This document shows, one piece after another, positions 38,899 to 51,143 of a stretch of DNA of 64,000 bases. The notes under the pieces were generated by a model. That model did not search any database. It saw nothing but the letters and a program-made list of their open reading frames with translations, and was not told the origin of the DNA. Position numbers and translations under genes: made by a program. This DNA is from Centrapalus pauciflorus (taxonomy: Eukaryota > Streptophyta > Magnoliopsida > Asterales > Asteraceae), in assembly GCA_020465985.1 (NCBI GenBank), contig JAANYP010006933.1, positions 248,001 through 312,000 of the forward strand, read 5' to 3'. Within the stretch, counting starts at the first letter, position 1. Every line of letters starts with the position of its first letter.

Positions 38899-40788
38899 GT
38901 TTCTTTGAAATTTTCAAGCACAAGAAACTCAAGTTTCTCTTCTGAGCTTCATATTTGATTCAATATTTCGCTGTTTGATCATTTTAAGAATTCTGACTTA
39001 TTATTCATACTCTTAATATATAAGCTTTATGCTTTACGCCATAATCAATCCAGATAACAACTCAATACATGAGTTAGCTCATATATCATTTTCGTTTGAT
39101 CTTGAGCCAGTTATGGCTTTTTAAATCTCTCATCTGTATTATTGTAAAATTTTCATTTGCTAACTTATGCAATCACATAAGAGATTTGTAGAAATTCTGA
39201 TTATCAGTGATATAGTCACTTTGTGGGCTTTTGAGATTTAACTTTATATCTCTTTCAATTTAACTATCATCTCTATATTTTAGTTAGTTCATGTCTCTTC
39301 TGATTTGCTCTTGAAATAGATACAGAGCTTTTCGGGAATCTGATATCTGTACTTTTATGTTTCTTTTATTGATGATGTTTCAATCATCAATCGCTTAACT
39401 GATTTCTGATTTGTGCTGACTCGTTATGAAGACTTAAAATTTTTCTTCGCTCTATTTAAACAAATGAAATATATCCTTCGGCGCAACAATCGGAATCAAC
39501 TCTTCGTGTAAGGACTCCACCTTACCTACTTTGGTCTCTAATTGCACTGCCATATCCGCTAAATCTTTTATGTAAGTAGCCTCTCGAGAAGCAGAATCCT
39601 CCATGATGATCGAGTGTTTAGAAGCCGAGAATGAAAGATTGATGCAAAATGTTGAAATGTTGCATTTAAAGCTCGCCGAACAAAACAGGAGTTTGAACAG
39701 AGAATCAAAATTTGGAGTTTCAATCGTCTTCATCTTCTTCGCAACGGTTTCAGCGGTTGATTGATATTTCAAACAAGTCAAATATGATCCCGAACTTGAA
39801 GAGATCTTACGCTTTAGAATCTTCCAGCGAATAAGAACATTAGCGACATGGAAAATAAATGTTATTCAGAATCAAATTCCAACGAAATGATTTGATAGAA
39901 ATTAACCATTTACTTAGGCTTTCTCGGTGTGATTCGTTAGACATGACGGCAGATTGTATTATTGAAGTCAGGTCTCGAGCTACCAGAGTTCCAAAACCGT
40001 CTCCACGACTAGTTATATCATCTTCTACTTCATCGTCATCGCCTTCCTCTATTAGTTCACTGTGCAAGCTTCGACAAAGCAATAGCTTTTGGTTCTGTTT
40101 AATTATATGTGTAGACTTTTATTTTGACTTCTCATTGATGAATCTCTGAATTCAAAATTACTTTATTCTTTTAACAGAAGCTTTTCATTTTATTTGCATT
40201 TAGATGGAATAGGAATTCCATATTAGATATCTCACTAGTCTCGCGTCAACATAGTGAGAATCCATTCTTACATTTATTTTGGCATATATGGGCATTTCCT
40301 TGGCCACTCATGACCAATCGCTTGGCTTTACAAAAATCTCAATCTATTTCTTTATTACTCTCGCTTTGTGCCTCTGACTTCTTTGATTCTCACTCAAGTT
40401 GTCATTGAGTGCTTAATCACTTGTTTCAATAATTCTCTTCTTAATAGGTTTTATTTAATTAGCAACTTCTACCTCTGTCTCATTATAAGACTCGCTGTAA
40501 TCTTTCAGATTACAAGGATTTAAGAAGTAGCTTGTGTTTAGGATTATATTTAGATTTCTTTCGGGTTTTGAATCATACATGATTCAGATTACAATACCTA
40601 TATTGTCTATAGGTATAACTTCTGATTGGATATGTATTTATATCGTAACTTCAAGTGATACAACCCATATGTCATCCGCATTATTCATTATCGATGACAG
40701 GGTTGTACAGTTAACTCACTACTTATTTTAGAATTGAAATTCATATGGTAACGGAATTAAATCATTTTAGCATATAATGAACTTAGTA
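38899..40788 (-). other. A2 region between gag and the chromodomain remnant
   Basis: AT-rich and largely non-coding, co-linear with A1 25050-26886. Islands: 39452-39781 (minus frame containing ASREATYIKDLADMAVQLET) and 39840-40082 (acidic minus frame ELIEEGDDDEVEDD). On the plus strand 39600-39765 reads as another helix (ENERLMQNVEMLHLKLAEQN) followed by a hydrophobic run (VSIVFIFFATV). Confidence 0.4.
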
Positions 40789-42033
40789 TTAGTTACCATT
40801 GTGGTCTTTTGGCGTCTCTAGTGTCTCCTCGGCATCCTCAGCAGTAATATGGAAAGCTCGCGCCTTTGCTGTAGGTATCATTGTAGTACTCTGTTGGATC
40901 ACTCTGCCAACTGGTTGTTCAGGATTAGTAAGCCGGTGTGCATTTAGACAATGTTTGACATAATGTCCACGTTCACCACAATTGTAGCATACGTCGTTTC
41001 TTTCTGGGCACTCATCGCTTCCATGTCCAATCCGGTTACAAGTGTAACAGGTCACATCTCTAGGGTTGCAGCGTTCGCTATGAAATTTGTTACAACGTTT
41101 ACACGGTCGTGCTCCTGACTGTATGGAATAAACTCTAGTCTTCTGAGGTGTAGAAGATGCTTGCGACTGCTGCTGACTGGACTTTGATGAACCGAAGAAT
41201 CTACTGGACTTCTGTTTCTTAGGTGGAGATGGACTTGTAGGACTTATAGCCATCATAACTGGTTCATAACTCGAATCTGTGAATTCTCGCTCCACCATCC
41301 TTGCTGCTTCCACAATACTTAGATACGTTTTGAACTTTATGCTACTCATTTGTCTTCTATATATTGGATTCAGACCCAGTCTGAATCGGTTTATCTTACG
41401 TTCTTCAGTTGCTACTTGATATGACGAGTAGCCGCAAAGTCTCGAGAACTCATGCTCATATTCATCAACGGTTTTAGTTCCTTGTTTCAATTGCATCAAC
41501 TGCATCTCGAGTTCGTCTTGCTTATCCGTTGGACAATATTTGGCGTTGAACATCTCCAAAAACTGCTCCCAGTCCAATGTCGTAATTGCTTCCTCACCAT
41601 AGATGCTCCTTTGTGTTTTCCACCAAGCTCTAGCAGCTCCAACGAACAGTGCTGTAGCAAACTTAACTCTATTGCTGTCCAGACATTCTGAGATACTGAA
41701 GATCTCTTCAGTATGACTTATCCAATCTAACGCTTGTATTGGATCTACTGTGCCTTCAAACGTTAAGGCACCACTCGCTTTGAAGTCTTTGAATCTACAG
41801 CCTTTTGGCTACACAACTCGCTTATTGACGTGCTCATTATCGGATTCCGATTCGCTTGACTGTTCAGTTTGCTTCTTTTTATGTTTATTTCTCTTTTCAG
41901 TTTTCTTTATTGATTCAATTTGCTCTAGCATAAACTTGTTTTGTTGCTCATTATTCTGGGTTATTAGTTGTTGCATCATTTCCAGGACTTGCTCTGGGGT
42001 CATGCCACCTGATGGTCCACCTTCTCCTGACAT
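40789..42033 (-). pseudogene. Gag of A2 (one amber stop)
   Basis: 415 codons from ATG 42033. The only break is TAG at 41809-41811 (codon 75), where A1 has CAG. Domains as in A1: capsid region (WEQFLEMFNAKYCPTDKQ; INRFRLGLNPIYRRQM) and two CCHC knuckles (CYTCNRIGHGSDEC, CYNCGERGHYVKHC). Codon 110, the stop in A1, is GAG here. Since the LTRs are almost identical, the stop was either present in the RNA that was copied or arose very recently. Confidence 0.9.
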
Positions 42034-42220
42034 AGCTCTGAAAAATTAAATCACTAAACATTTAGATCATTAGCCTAGCACATTGTACCCTTTCATGCCC
42101 CATCCTACTAGTCTCTGAAACCTATCTTAGTTCAAGCCATCCTGTCATGATTGATACTATAGCATTGCACGAGTTTGAGATCATGTATTACACGTAATAC
42201 AATGATTCACTCAAACTATT

Positions 42221-42232
42221 GCTCTGATACCA
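42221..42232 (-). promoter_or_regulatory. Primer binding site of A2
   Basis: Minus-strand TGGTATCAGAGC, initiator Met tRNA, three bases from the LTR end at 42236. Confidence 0.9.
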
Positions 42233-42235
42233 TCC

Positions 42236-43423
42236 TGTGAGACCCTCTGATTTCTCAAAGGTCTCAAATCAAGGCCCAGTCGCAATGCAATATCAATCAG
42301 GAAACTAAGATAAAACTAACAATTGCGGAAATAAAGTTAATTACAAACAGAGACAAAAGACTAAGTATAAGGTACAAACTTCTAGACCATTTCATCAAAG
42401 CACAAATGTAAACTAGCCCAATCCCCAAAGCTAAATCTTCAATCAAGTACCAAGGTATTGGAACAGGTTCTAATGCACTTCAAGCTCTTTCAACGTCCTG
42501 ACCTATGAACTAGGTCCAGCCAATCCTTTGCCTTTACCTGAAAAATAATGCAACAACGGGTAAGCTTAAATGCTTAGTGAGAATGCAGAATTTCACATTT
42601 AACATGCAGTTATGAACGCGGAAGCACATGCACTGCACTCGGCTCATGCACGGCTCAGCTCTATGCTTATGCACTGCACTAGGCTCATGCACAGCTCAAA
42701 TCTCGAAGGGACATTGGCCAATTAATGCTCTTTTGATGCGCGACTTTGCTCAGCTCCCAGTTATAAAACTGTTGTTGCTCTTGAGACTTTTAGACAAATT
42801 CATAAGGAATGCTCGGATGATGATAAATCCATACACACGCATCATTAGTGGGGATCAGCCACGTACTGGGCTAGCTACCAGTAAAAGCTCTATATGGATA
42901 TCATCGGAATGCTCAGCTCTAGCTACCCTCTGTGCTTTCATCACGTAAATCAGCACATCATAAGCCTAACATTAACCCAACACTGAGCAATAGTGATGGT
43001 GTTAAGCTTAACAATCAAGTGACTCGTCAAAGAATCGAATCTAGAAGAAGAAATACTCAGCTCAACAAATCATAGTAAATATACTATGACAATATTTCAA
43101 TAAGCTCAAGATCAGAATATCAATAAATCAGAATCATGCAACAAAAGTCTCAATTCACATAATATGCAGTTAAAATGAAATCTACAACTCACAGTTACTG
43201 GTTATTTGCACTTTCTGGCTCTGGCTCAGTTGCTCTCAATCTGTTAATCATATCATTATTGATATTTATTAGCCTCAGAATCATTTGAATAATAAATTCA
43301 ATGTTCATTCGTTTAATAAGCTCGAGATTCGTTAGTTTGGTCTTTTAATCTCAACATTTCGTATCTTGATTATATGCTCATCAATCTTATCAAAATCTTT
43401 CTTTAAATTCTTCATGGATCTTT

Positions 43424-43516
<93 letters not shown>

Positions 43517-44763
43517 ATCCTAAAAGCATTCATTGATATTTTATGTATTGTATACGAATTCATTTAATATATTCAAGCTTAAGGAGTGGGTTTCAAGTTT
43601 ACCAATTAAATTGAAGCCTTTATGTATTAGATTTGAACACATTCGAATCTAAGAAATAGATTCGAAGCCTGTAGGAAATTAAACTAGAATCCTTGTCACA
43701 ATATAAGTTAGAATCGAAGGCTATGTGTTAGATTCGAAATACCCTTCGAATCTAACATCAGATTCGAACACCTCATCAAATTCAAAGGTCATCTTCAAAT
43801 CTATTAATAAATTCGAGGCACATGGTCTTTTTGTTGCTAGATTCGATTCTACTCACTAAATTCGAAACTTATATGAAGTTAAACTCGAATCTATATCGTA
43901 ATATAGGCTAGAATCGAAAACCATTCGAATCTAACATTAGTTTCGAACCCCATACCAAACTCGAAGGTTTATGTTCGAATCTGTGAATAGATTCGAAATC
44001 CTTATATTAGTTTCGAATATCCAATTTCGAGTTTATGGTTTAGAGTCGAATTTCAAGGCTAGATTCGAACCCAATTCGAATCTAATCATAAAATCGAGTT
44101 TGTTCTTTGTTTTCTCGAGTTTGTTCATCTTTTACATCTTTAAAACATTCGTTTTAGGTCTAAAATCACATATATTCTAAGTACTATTCCTAGATTTGTT
44201 TATATTATACTCATTCTAGTTAAATCTCAAGTTAAACTAGCTTAAATCTCATAAAAATAGTAAATTCGAGTTTATCTCTTAAAAACCGAAAGATATAAAA
44301 CTTAAAACGTAAATTCATACCTTGAATTCATGCGTAATCATTCATGCAAATGCATAATCTTGTAGTACTCTTCGCAATCTTCCCGATGACATATAAATCT
44401 TGGAAATCCGACGGTCGGTTTGAAAGAAATCTTAGAGAGATGTAGAGAGAGAGTAGAGAGAGAGAAAGTCTAGAGAGAGAGTATAGAGAGAGAGTATAAA
44501 TCTGATTTTATGACTTAAATTCCGTTTATATACTTTAACTAGTTATGTTTGCTACTTAACTCACTATTACTTTCGTATCTTATATATCTTTTATTTAATT
44601 ATCTTAATAATTTATTAAATCATAAATCATAATTTAAATATTTATAAAATTTAATTAAATATTCTAAAACTTAATTAATTTTATAATTCAAAGTACTGTA
44701 ATAATATTACATTATTGGTTCGATGATCAGATATTTAGTTGGGCTAATAGTTGGGTTGTTACA
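42236..44763 (-). mobile_element. Element A2 5' LTR
   Basis: 2528 bp, co-linear with the 3' LTR. The 70-bp length difference is accounted for by the TA tract (87 bp at 43426-43512 against 17 bp). TATA box on the minus strand at 44525-44532. Confidence 0.92.
43426..43512. repeat. (TA)n microsatellite in A2 5' LTR
   Basis: Pure TA, 87 bp, against 17 bp in the sister LTR. Confidence 0.95.
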
Positions 44764-44768
44764 CTGTT

Positions 44769-46410
44769 GAGTCACATTATCGCCCTGGTGATGTGTCCGA
44801 CCACTCACCTATTCGATATCCGGAAAATGAGAACGAACCCGAAGTTCGACCTTAATTATTCCAAATTCTTCCTATCTTTAGAGTGTATGCCTAGTGAAGA
44901 ACCCTATAAGCATTTAGCTGAATTCACAGTTATTTGTAAAGCTAATCACTTTCGATGTATAATCACCGACGATTTAAGACTTCGACTATTCCCTTTCTTT
45001 TTAAAAGAGAAAGCCAAGAATTGGTTCATGTCGGTACCCACCAATAGCATCACAACCTGGGATCAAATGAAATGTGAATTTCTCATTGAGTATTACCCCA
45101 TAAATAAAACCACTGAGAAACGAAAAGAGATCACCGGTTTCAAACAAAAACCTGGTGAACAATTTTACGAGGCATTTGATCGGATGAACGAATTGCTAAG
45201 AGCTTGTCCACACCATGAAGTTCCAAAATGGATGCTCGTCAAAACTTTCTTTGATGGTGTGAGTCAAGAAAGCCGGAACATGATCACCGCCGCTACTTGT
45301 GGCACATTCTTAGCTAAAGAAGATGAGGAGGCTTGGGAATTACTGAATCAATTCAGTAAAGGTCTCAAAGTTCAAGCCGGTTCTGAGAATAATATCGGAG
45401 TTCAGGTAATGGGTATAGACAATGCCTGGAAACTTGAAGTAAAGAGCGAAATCTCATAACTCAGAAAGAAGATAGATTAACTGAGAAAGGGTTTTAGCCA
45501 AAACCCTGTTGCATCTGTTAATTACGTCATATGCTGAGATCCATCTCGTCAATCTAAAGCATGTCCTCAAGTGCAATACACTGGGGAATATGCTAATGAA
45601 GTATATGGTTTTAGAGCTCATCGGGAGAGTGATAACCCATTTGCGGAAACCTATAATCCGAGATGGAGAAATCATCCCAACTTTCGATGGAAAAATGATC
45701 AGTCTATCAATCATCAATCTAAACCAAGGTATGAAGCACCACGAAGAGTCTGCTAAGGATGAGCGATATTACAATCCGAACCAACATCATAAACCTCACT
45801 TTCACATGGAGACGAATACAAGTTCTTCACAATTTTCGGAGTTCGCAGAATTCATGAAGCAACAATAGGCTTTTAACGTGATGCTGAGTCGCCAAATGGG
45901 TCAGATAGTCGATTCGCTCACAAGACAAGAGTAGGGGAAGCTTCCGAGTAAGACTGTTCTAAACCCTTCGCATGCACACTGCAAATAGAAGAAGCATGAG
46001 GTTAATGAAGTGTCCAAAGTGACTACCCTGAGAAGTGGTAGAGAAGTAGATAACAATATCGAAATGCCAAATGAACAAGAGGTAGAAGAAGACACCGACA
46101 CTGAGGTCGTGTATGAAGAGACAACAGATCCTAAAAAGAAGAAAGGTTCTAAGAAAGTTACTTTCAAGGAACAAAGCAAGGCAGATATCCCAACTCCTAA
46201 AGTTGAGGAGACAGTTAAGGATCAGGACACCACAACTCCTCCTCCTTACCTTGCTACTCTGGAAAATCCAAAATATTCTCCATATGGTAAGAGAGGTCCA
46301 CAACCCGAGGATTTGTGGGAGTTATTCGATCAAGTCCATATCAATATCCCGTTGGTCATGGCTATTCAACAAATGCCCTCTTATGCCAAATTTTTGAAAG
46401 ATCTTTGCAC
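44769..46410 (+). pseudogene. Gag of F, main part
   Basis: Continues from 36283. A frame change at about 44875-44890 separates the N-terminal part from the capsid domain (44890-45459: YKHLAEFTVICKANHFRC, LRLFPFFLKEKAKNWFMS, EFLIEYYPINKTTEKRKE). Stops break the helix after IDNAWKLEVKSEIS (45457-45459 TAA) and two further sites before 45550. The knuckle region is degraded (VICxDPSRQSKACP against CVTCGDPSHPTKNC in B). The distal linker 46010-46410 is open, with KVTTLRSGREVDNNIEMP and PPYLATLENPKYSPYGKRGP, running into the protease frame across the G insertion at LKDLCTQ. Confidence 0.85.
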
Positions 46411-46989
46411 GCAGATGTAACAACTGGCCTAAAAATAAGGTATGAAACTCAAAAATTAAACTAATATAAAACTCGAATAATGAAGTAATAAACTCGAATG
46501 AAATTATATGAATCTCGAATCATATAATCAATAAACTCGAATGGTGTTGTATGAATCTCGATGAAAGAAGTAATAAACTCGAATAATGATATAATGAAAC
46601 TCGATTAAGTGAAGACCTAAACTCGAATGACACTTTGATGAAACTCGAATAAAGAAAGGATTTTCTCGGATGATGCTGTATAAAACTCGAATGATGAAGA
46701 TACAAATCTCGATTTCTAAGGGATGAAACTCGAATAAAGAAACATAAAACTCGAATAAAACTACATAAAACTCGAACAGTTAAACAAAGAAACTCGATTA
46801 AAGAAGCAAGAAACTCGGGCAATGTTGTATAAAACTCGACCATAGCTATATGAAACTCGAATGACAAAGGCATAAAACTCGATCAAAGGGTGACAAAACT
46901 CGGGCATTATGTTATAAAACTCGATTGACACAACAACAAACTCGATTCACACTTGAATCGAGTTTAACATTCCAGAAATTTTTCTAAGT

Positions 46990-47118
<129 letters not shown>

Positions 47119-47394
47119 TATTTATTATTGCCACCTCTTTTGCACGCCTCTTGTACTTTTATTAATATAAAAATTGAAAACCCATACTACTTATCACCCT
47201 AAAAAGTAAGTTGTCCTTTAAAGGACAACTAGATGTACTTTTGTATTATTATATTAATAAACAACATGCAACATACAATTATGAAATCGGCCACACCTTT
47301 TTGTCCAACACTCAACCAAAACACCTTTTTACTTTTCATTATTTCACTAAAATTTTAAATTACTTTATCTTTATTTTAATAACCCTTTTTCTTC

Positions 47395-47402
47395 TATAAA
47401 TA
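47395..47402 (+). promoter_or_regulatory. TATA box of G 5' LTR
   Basis: TATAAATA followed about 35 bp later by a CA-rich start region and 'attctctctc'. The same box is at 54508-54515 in the 3' LTR. Confidence 0.7.
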
Positions 47403-48747
47403 GAAGACAAACCCATTTCACAAAAACACACCAACACACATATTCTCTCTCAAAACAAAATCGGCCAAGAAGTTCAAGTGTTCTTCAAACTTTTGTAAGT
47501 TTTTCTTATTTACGTTATTTTCACCTTAAAAATTTATAAAACATGAAAAATCAAATACATTTACTAAAATATAATACTCTTCATTTACAACTCGGTTTTC
47601 ATAATACTCGTGAAATTTTCCATGCAAAATATATGAATACCCTTTCATAATGATGCACATGCTCGTATATATATGTATGCATTTTCGTGTATATATAAAT
47701 ACATATGTACATACGTATGCATGCATGCATTAAAATGTCCTTGGAAATAAACTACTTAAAAATCATTTTTTGTAAATCGGAATTAATACAGCAAATTATA
47801 TTTTTAAATAAATTACTTGAACATAACTGCAAATCATTATCAACATTATTTATACATCACCCCCAAGTACATAAAATATTCAAACACGTATTATGATGAT
47901 ATTGTAGAACTCGTAAAAATATTAGGACGAGTCTCAACTATACAATCAAGTGTTCAACTCAGATCCAAAAATATCATCAAAAATCAACAAGGTGAGTCTT
48001 CATAGTCCCATTTTTCCATTATTATGTTTTGGGATGAAATACATGCTTCGTTTTTATATGGACACAAAAACTTCTCGATTCTATTATGTATTACATATGT
48101 GATCTCCGCCCTTATATCATGAAATCGTTAGTTGCATTTGTTTGCAAGCGCGAATATATTGTGGATAGATATATTGGGAGTCATGTCCCCCACTCGGGTT
48201 AGTGGTTTAGCTAACGGCGGGTGCATATATATTCAACTCACGGTATTACGTATGGGAATACTGCTCGGGGCAAACTCATTCTAATTAAGTTTCGGTGACA
48301 TGATGGTTTATGTAATACATCTCATGGAATTTATGATTTTATAGATTCAACTCATCTGATATGTCCATACAACTGGTCTTTTCGTGTAAACCTATGAACT
48401 CACCAACAATTTTGTTGACGTATTTTAGCATGTATTTTCAGGTAATTAAGGCAAGTGTGCCTTCGGATACACCAACTTTCAAGCTTCCGCATTTCATGGA
48501 GTCGCATGCATATTTCGAAACTAACGGAGATTTGACTGCATTATTTTTGGACGCATTAATTATGTATTAGAATCTCTGTATTACGCGAACTTCATTCCTT
48601 TCATTCTGTAAAACATTATTACATTTTTAAATTTTAATGATGTAATATTTCGAAAACGTCCATATAGTGGTCGTTCGTTATAATTATGGTTACGCTTCCG
48701 CACTCGTCACGTCTCGCTGCCAACCGAGGTAGCAGGGTGTGACAGAT

Positions 48748-48759
48748 TGGTATCAGAGC
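48748..48759 (+). promoter_or_regulatory. Primer binding site of G
   Basis: TGGTATCAGAGC, three bases after the LTR end at 48744. Confidence 0.92.
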
Positions 48760-48849
48760 CATAGTTATAGTGAACTAGGTTGCATTAGTACCCTAGACTA
48801 TAACTGTTACAAAAACTAAACTTTCTTCAAGAACTGTGAACACATATAT

Positions 48850-51143
48850 GGACCCTGATGACAATAACATGTCGAAATTCACCCCTAGGGAAAGGGTGTG
48901 ACTAGCACAACGGGAGTCCATCCCGGTACCTGCCCATCAGCCAAGCCCGCCGCAGCAGTAACGGGCAAGCATAGGACAGTGGGGATGGATGCCTCACACT
49001 CTCCAAGAGTGGAGAAACGAGGAGGGGATCCAAATCCAGTTTGAAGTCAGAACACCATCTTCCTCTCAAGTGCCGACACTTACCTAGAAACCTATGTAAC
49101 AAACGATGCCCCTGTTGGTGGCAAGGGCCGCCAGACACGACCTCCAATTTCGACAAAATCCACCAAGAGGTCGGTGAGATCTTTGCAAGGATTAAGCAGG
49201 AGGCAATGCAAACCACCAATAAACCTTAGGCCAACCAGAATACCCAGGCGATTTAACAAGACGGAATCGACGAATTGTGACAGCACCTAGCGGAGCACAA
49301 AGCCCACACTGCAGAACTAACCCAACGACTTAACGCTCTGGAGTACGAGGAAACCCCGGAGGCATCTCTTTATAGTATTTCTCTAGGCTTTACTATCTGA
49401 TATATCTTAGGGTAAATATGGCTTAAGAGTTTAGAAAATTCTAACCATATCATATACAAAGATTAAGTATCAAGAACTTTTATGAGGAATTAAGTTTTAA
49501 CTACAACTCTGCGTAGGAAAAGATAAAGCTGTGACTATCTGCCTAATAAATTTCAAACCCGTAGACTTATCCTCTTACCCCATTAGATACCACTTATGCA
49601 TTTCTACTATTTGATACTGGTGCTGATAGGAGCTTTATATCCACTAAGTTCACTAAGCAGATAAATTCCATTAAGTGCTACTTATGCTATTGAGGTTGAT
49701 GACAGAGAGACGCTTAAGACAAATAATATAAGTCGGGGATGCTCCTTAGAATAGTAGGCCGACTCTTTGAAACAGAAATGATACCCATCAAACTGGGAAG
49801 TGTTTACGTGGTCATAGGCATGGATTGGCTATCGAAAATCATGTGGAAATAGTATGCAACAAGAACACAGTTCATATACCTTTAGCCAATAAGAAGGTCC
49901 TTACTGTCCAACGCAAAGCAAGAAATACCAAAGTAAGCATCATCTCTAGCATTAGGACCCTGAAGTGTTGATAGAGAGGGAGCCAAAGGGAAAGCGGCTC
50001 GAAAATATTCTTATTATTTATGGTTACTCCAAAGATTTTCTAGAACACTTACCTGAACTCCCAACATCGAGGCAAGTCAAATTCAAAAATAGGCCTAGTA
50101 TCAGGTGCGGTACCAGTGGCTCGAGCACCATGCCGATTAGCCCCATCAATAGTGTAAGAATCGTCCAACCAACTGTAGGAGCTCTTAGATAAAGGGCCTA
50201 TCAAACCGAGTTCCTCGCTTTGGAGGAGCTCCAGTTTTGTTCATAATAGAGAAGGATGGAACTTTCGGGATGTGCATCAATTACCGAGAAATTAAATAAG
50301 CTAAAAGAACCAATACCCACTTCCAAGGATCAATAACTTGTTTGACAAAACTCCAAGAATTAAGCTTCTATTCGAAGATCGTCCTTAGGTCTGGTTATCA
50401 TCAGGTTAGAGTTCACAATAAAGATATTCCAAAGACAACTTTCAGATTCCGTTTCGGTCATCATAAATTCCTATTAATGCCGTTTGGATTAACCAGTGTC
50501 CCCAACGATACTCATGGACCTCATCGGGTGTGCAAACCTTATTTAGACGAATTCGTGATTGTATTCATGAATGACTTTTAACCTACTCACGAAACGTGAA
50601 GGAGCACGAGCAACATTTAAGACTGATTCTGGAATTATCGGAGAAAGAACAACTATATGCTAAGCTTTCTAAATTTGACTTTTGGTTAGGAGAGGTGAAA
50701 TCCCTCGGTCACATGAACAATAGTAAAGGAATCCAAGTCGACCCCGCAAAGATCGAGGCTATCAGGAATTGATCAACTCTTAGAACCCTCATAGAGATAC
50801 GACAGTCCTTAAGACTTGCCACTTATTATAAGCAATTTTCTCAAAGATCACCAGAACTCTAACAAAACTGACCCGAAAAGACATTAAGTATGATTGGAGA
50901 AAGGATTAGGAGATATCATTTCAGTTATTAAAGCACAAACTGTGCACAGCGCCTATTTTGTCCATACCTAAGAGGAACGAGAAATTTATAGATTACTATG
51001 ACACTTCACACAATGGACTGATGTAGAAAGATAAGTTCATAGCTTATACTTCATGAAAACTTAAGGTTCACGAGGTGAATTACACAACGCATGATCTAGA
51101 TCTCGGAACAGTAATCTTTACCCTTAAGACTTGAAGACATTAG
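48850..51143 (+). pseudogene. Gag-protease-RT-RNase H (first part) of G, heavily decayed
   Basis: Starts at ATG 48850 (MDPDDNNMSKFTPRERV, then TGA). Many stops and indels follow. A large part of gag, including the zinc knuckles, is missing between about 49370 and 49560. Protease keeps FDTGADRSF (49610-49636). RT blocks are recognisable: GFIKPSSS..WGAPVLF near 50190-50240, RSGYHQVRV at 50390-50420, LLMPFGLTS near 50475-50500. The catalytic box reads FVIVFMNDF, with AAT at 50570-50572 in place of the first aspartate codon. 50580-51143 is a degraded RT connection and RNase H. Stops TGA and TAG sit directly before the open frame at 51144. Confidence 0.85.

Larger units (their letters stand above)
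36284..44763 (-). mobile_element. Element A2: gag-only non-autonomous Ty3/gypsy element (TR-GAG type), young
   Basis: It is flanked by a perfect CTGTT duplication (36279-36283, 44764-44768). The 3' LTR is 36284-38741 and the 5' LTR 42236-44763. Outside the TA tract I count about seven substitutions by eye in about 2.45 kb, so the insertion is recent. The internal region is organised exactly as in A1: chromodomain tail, non-coding stretch with coding-like islands, gag, Met primer site. It interrupts the gag of F. Confidence 0.92.

Noticed and set aside
47705..48570. Small ORFs in the U5 part of the G LTRs
   Set aside because: Present twice only because of LTR identity. No domain and low-complexity composition.
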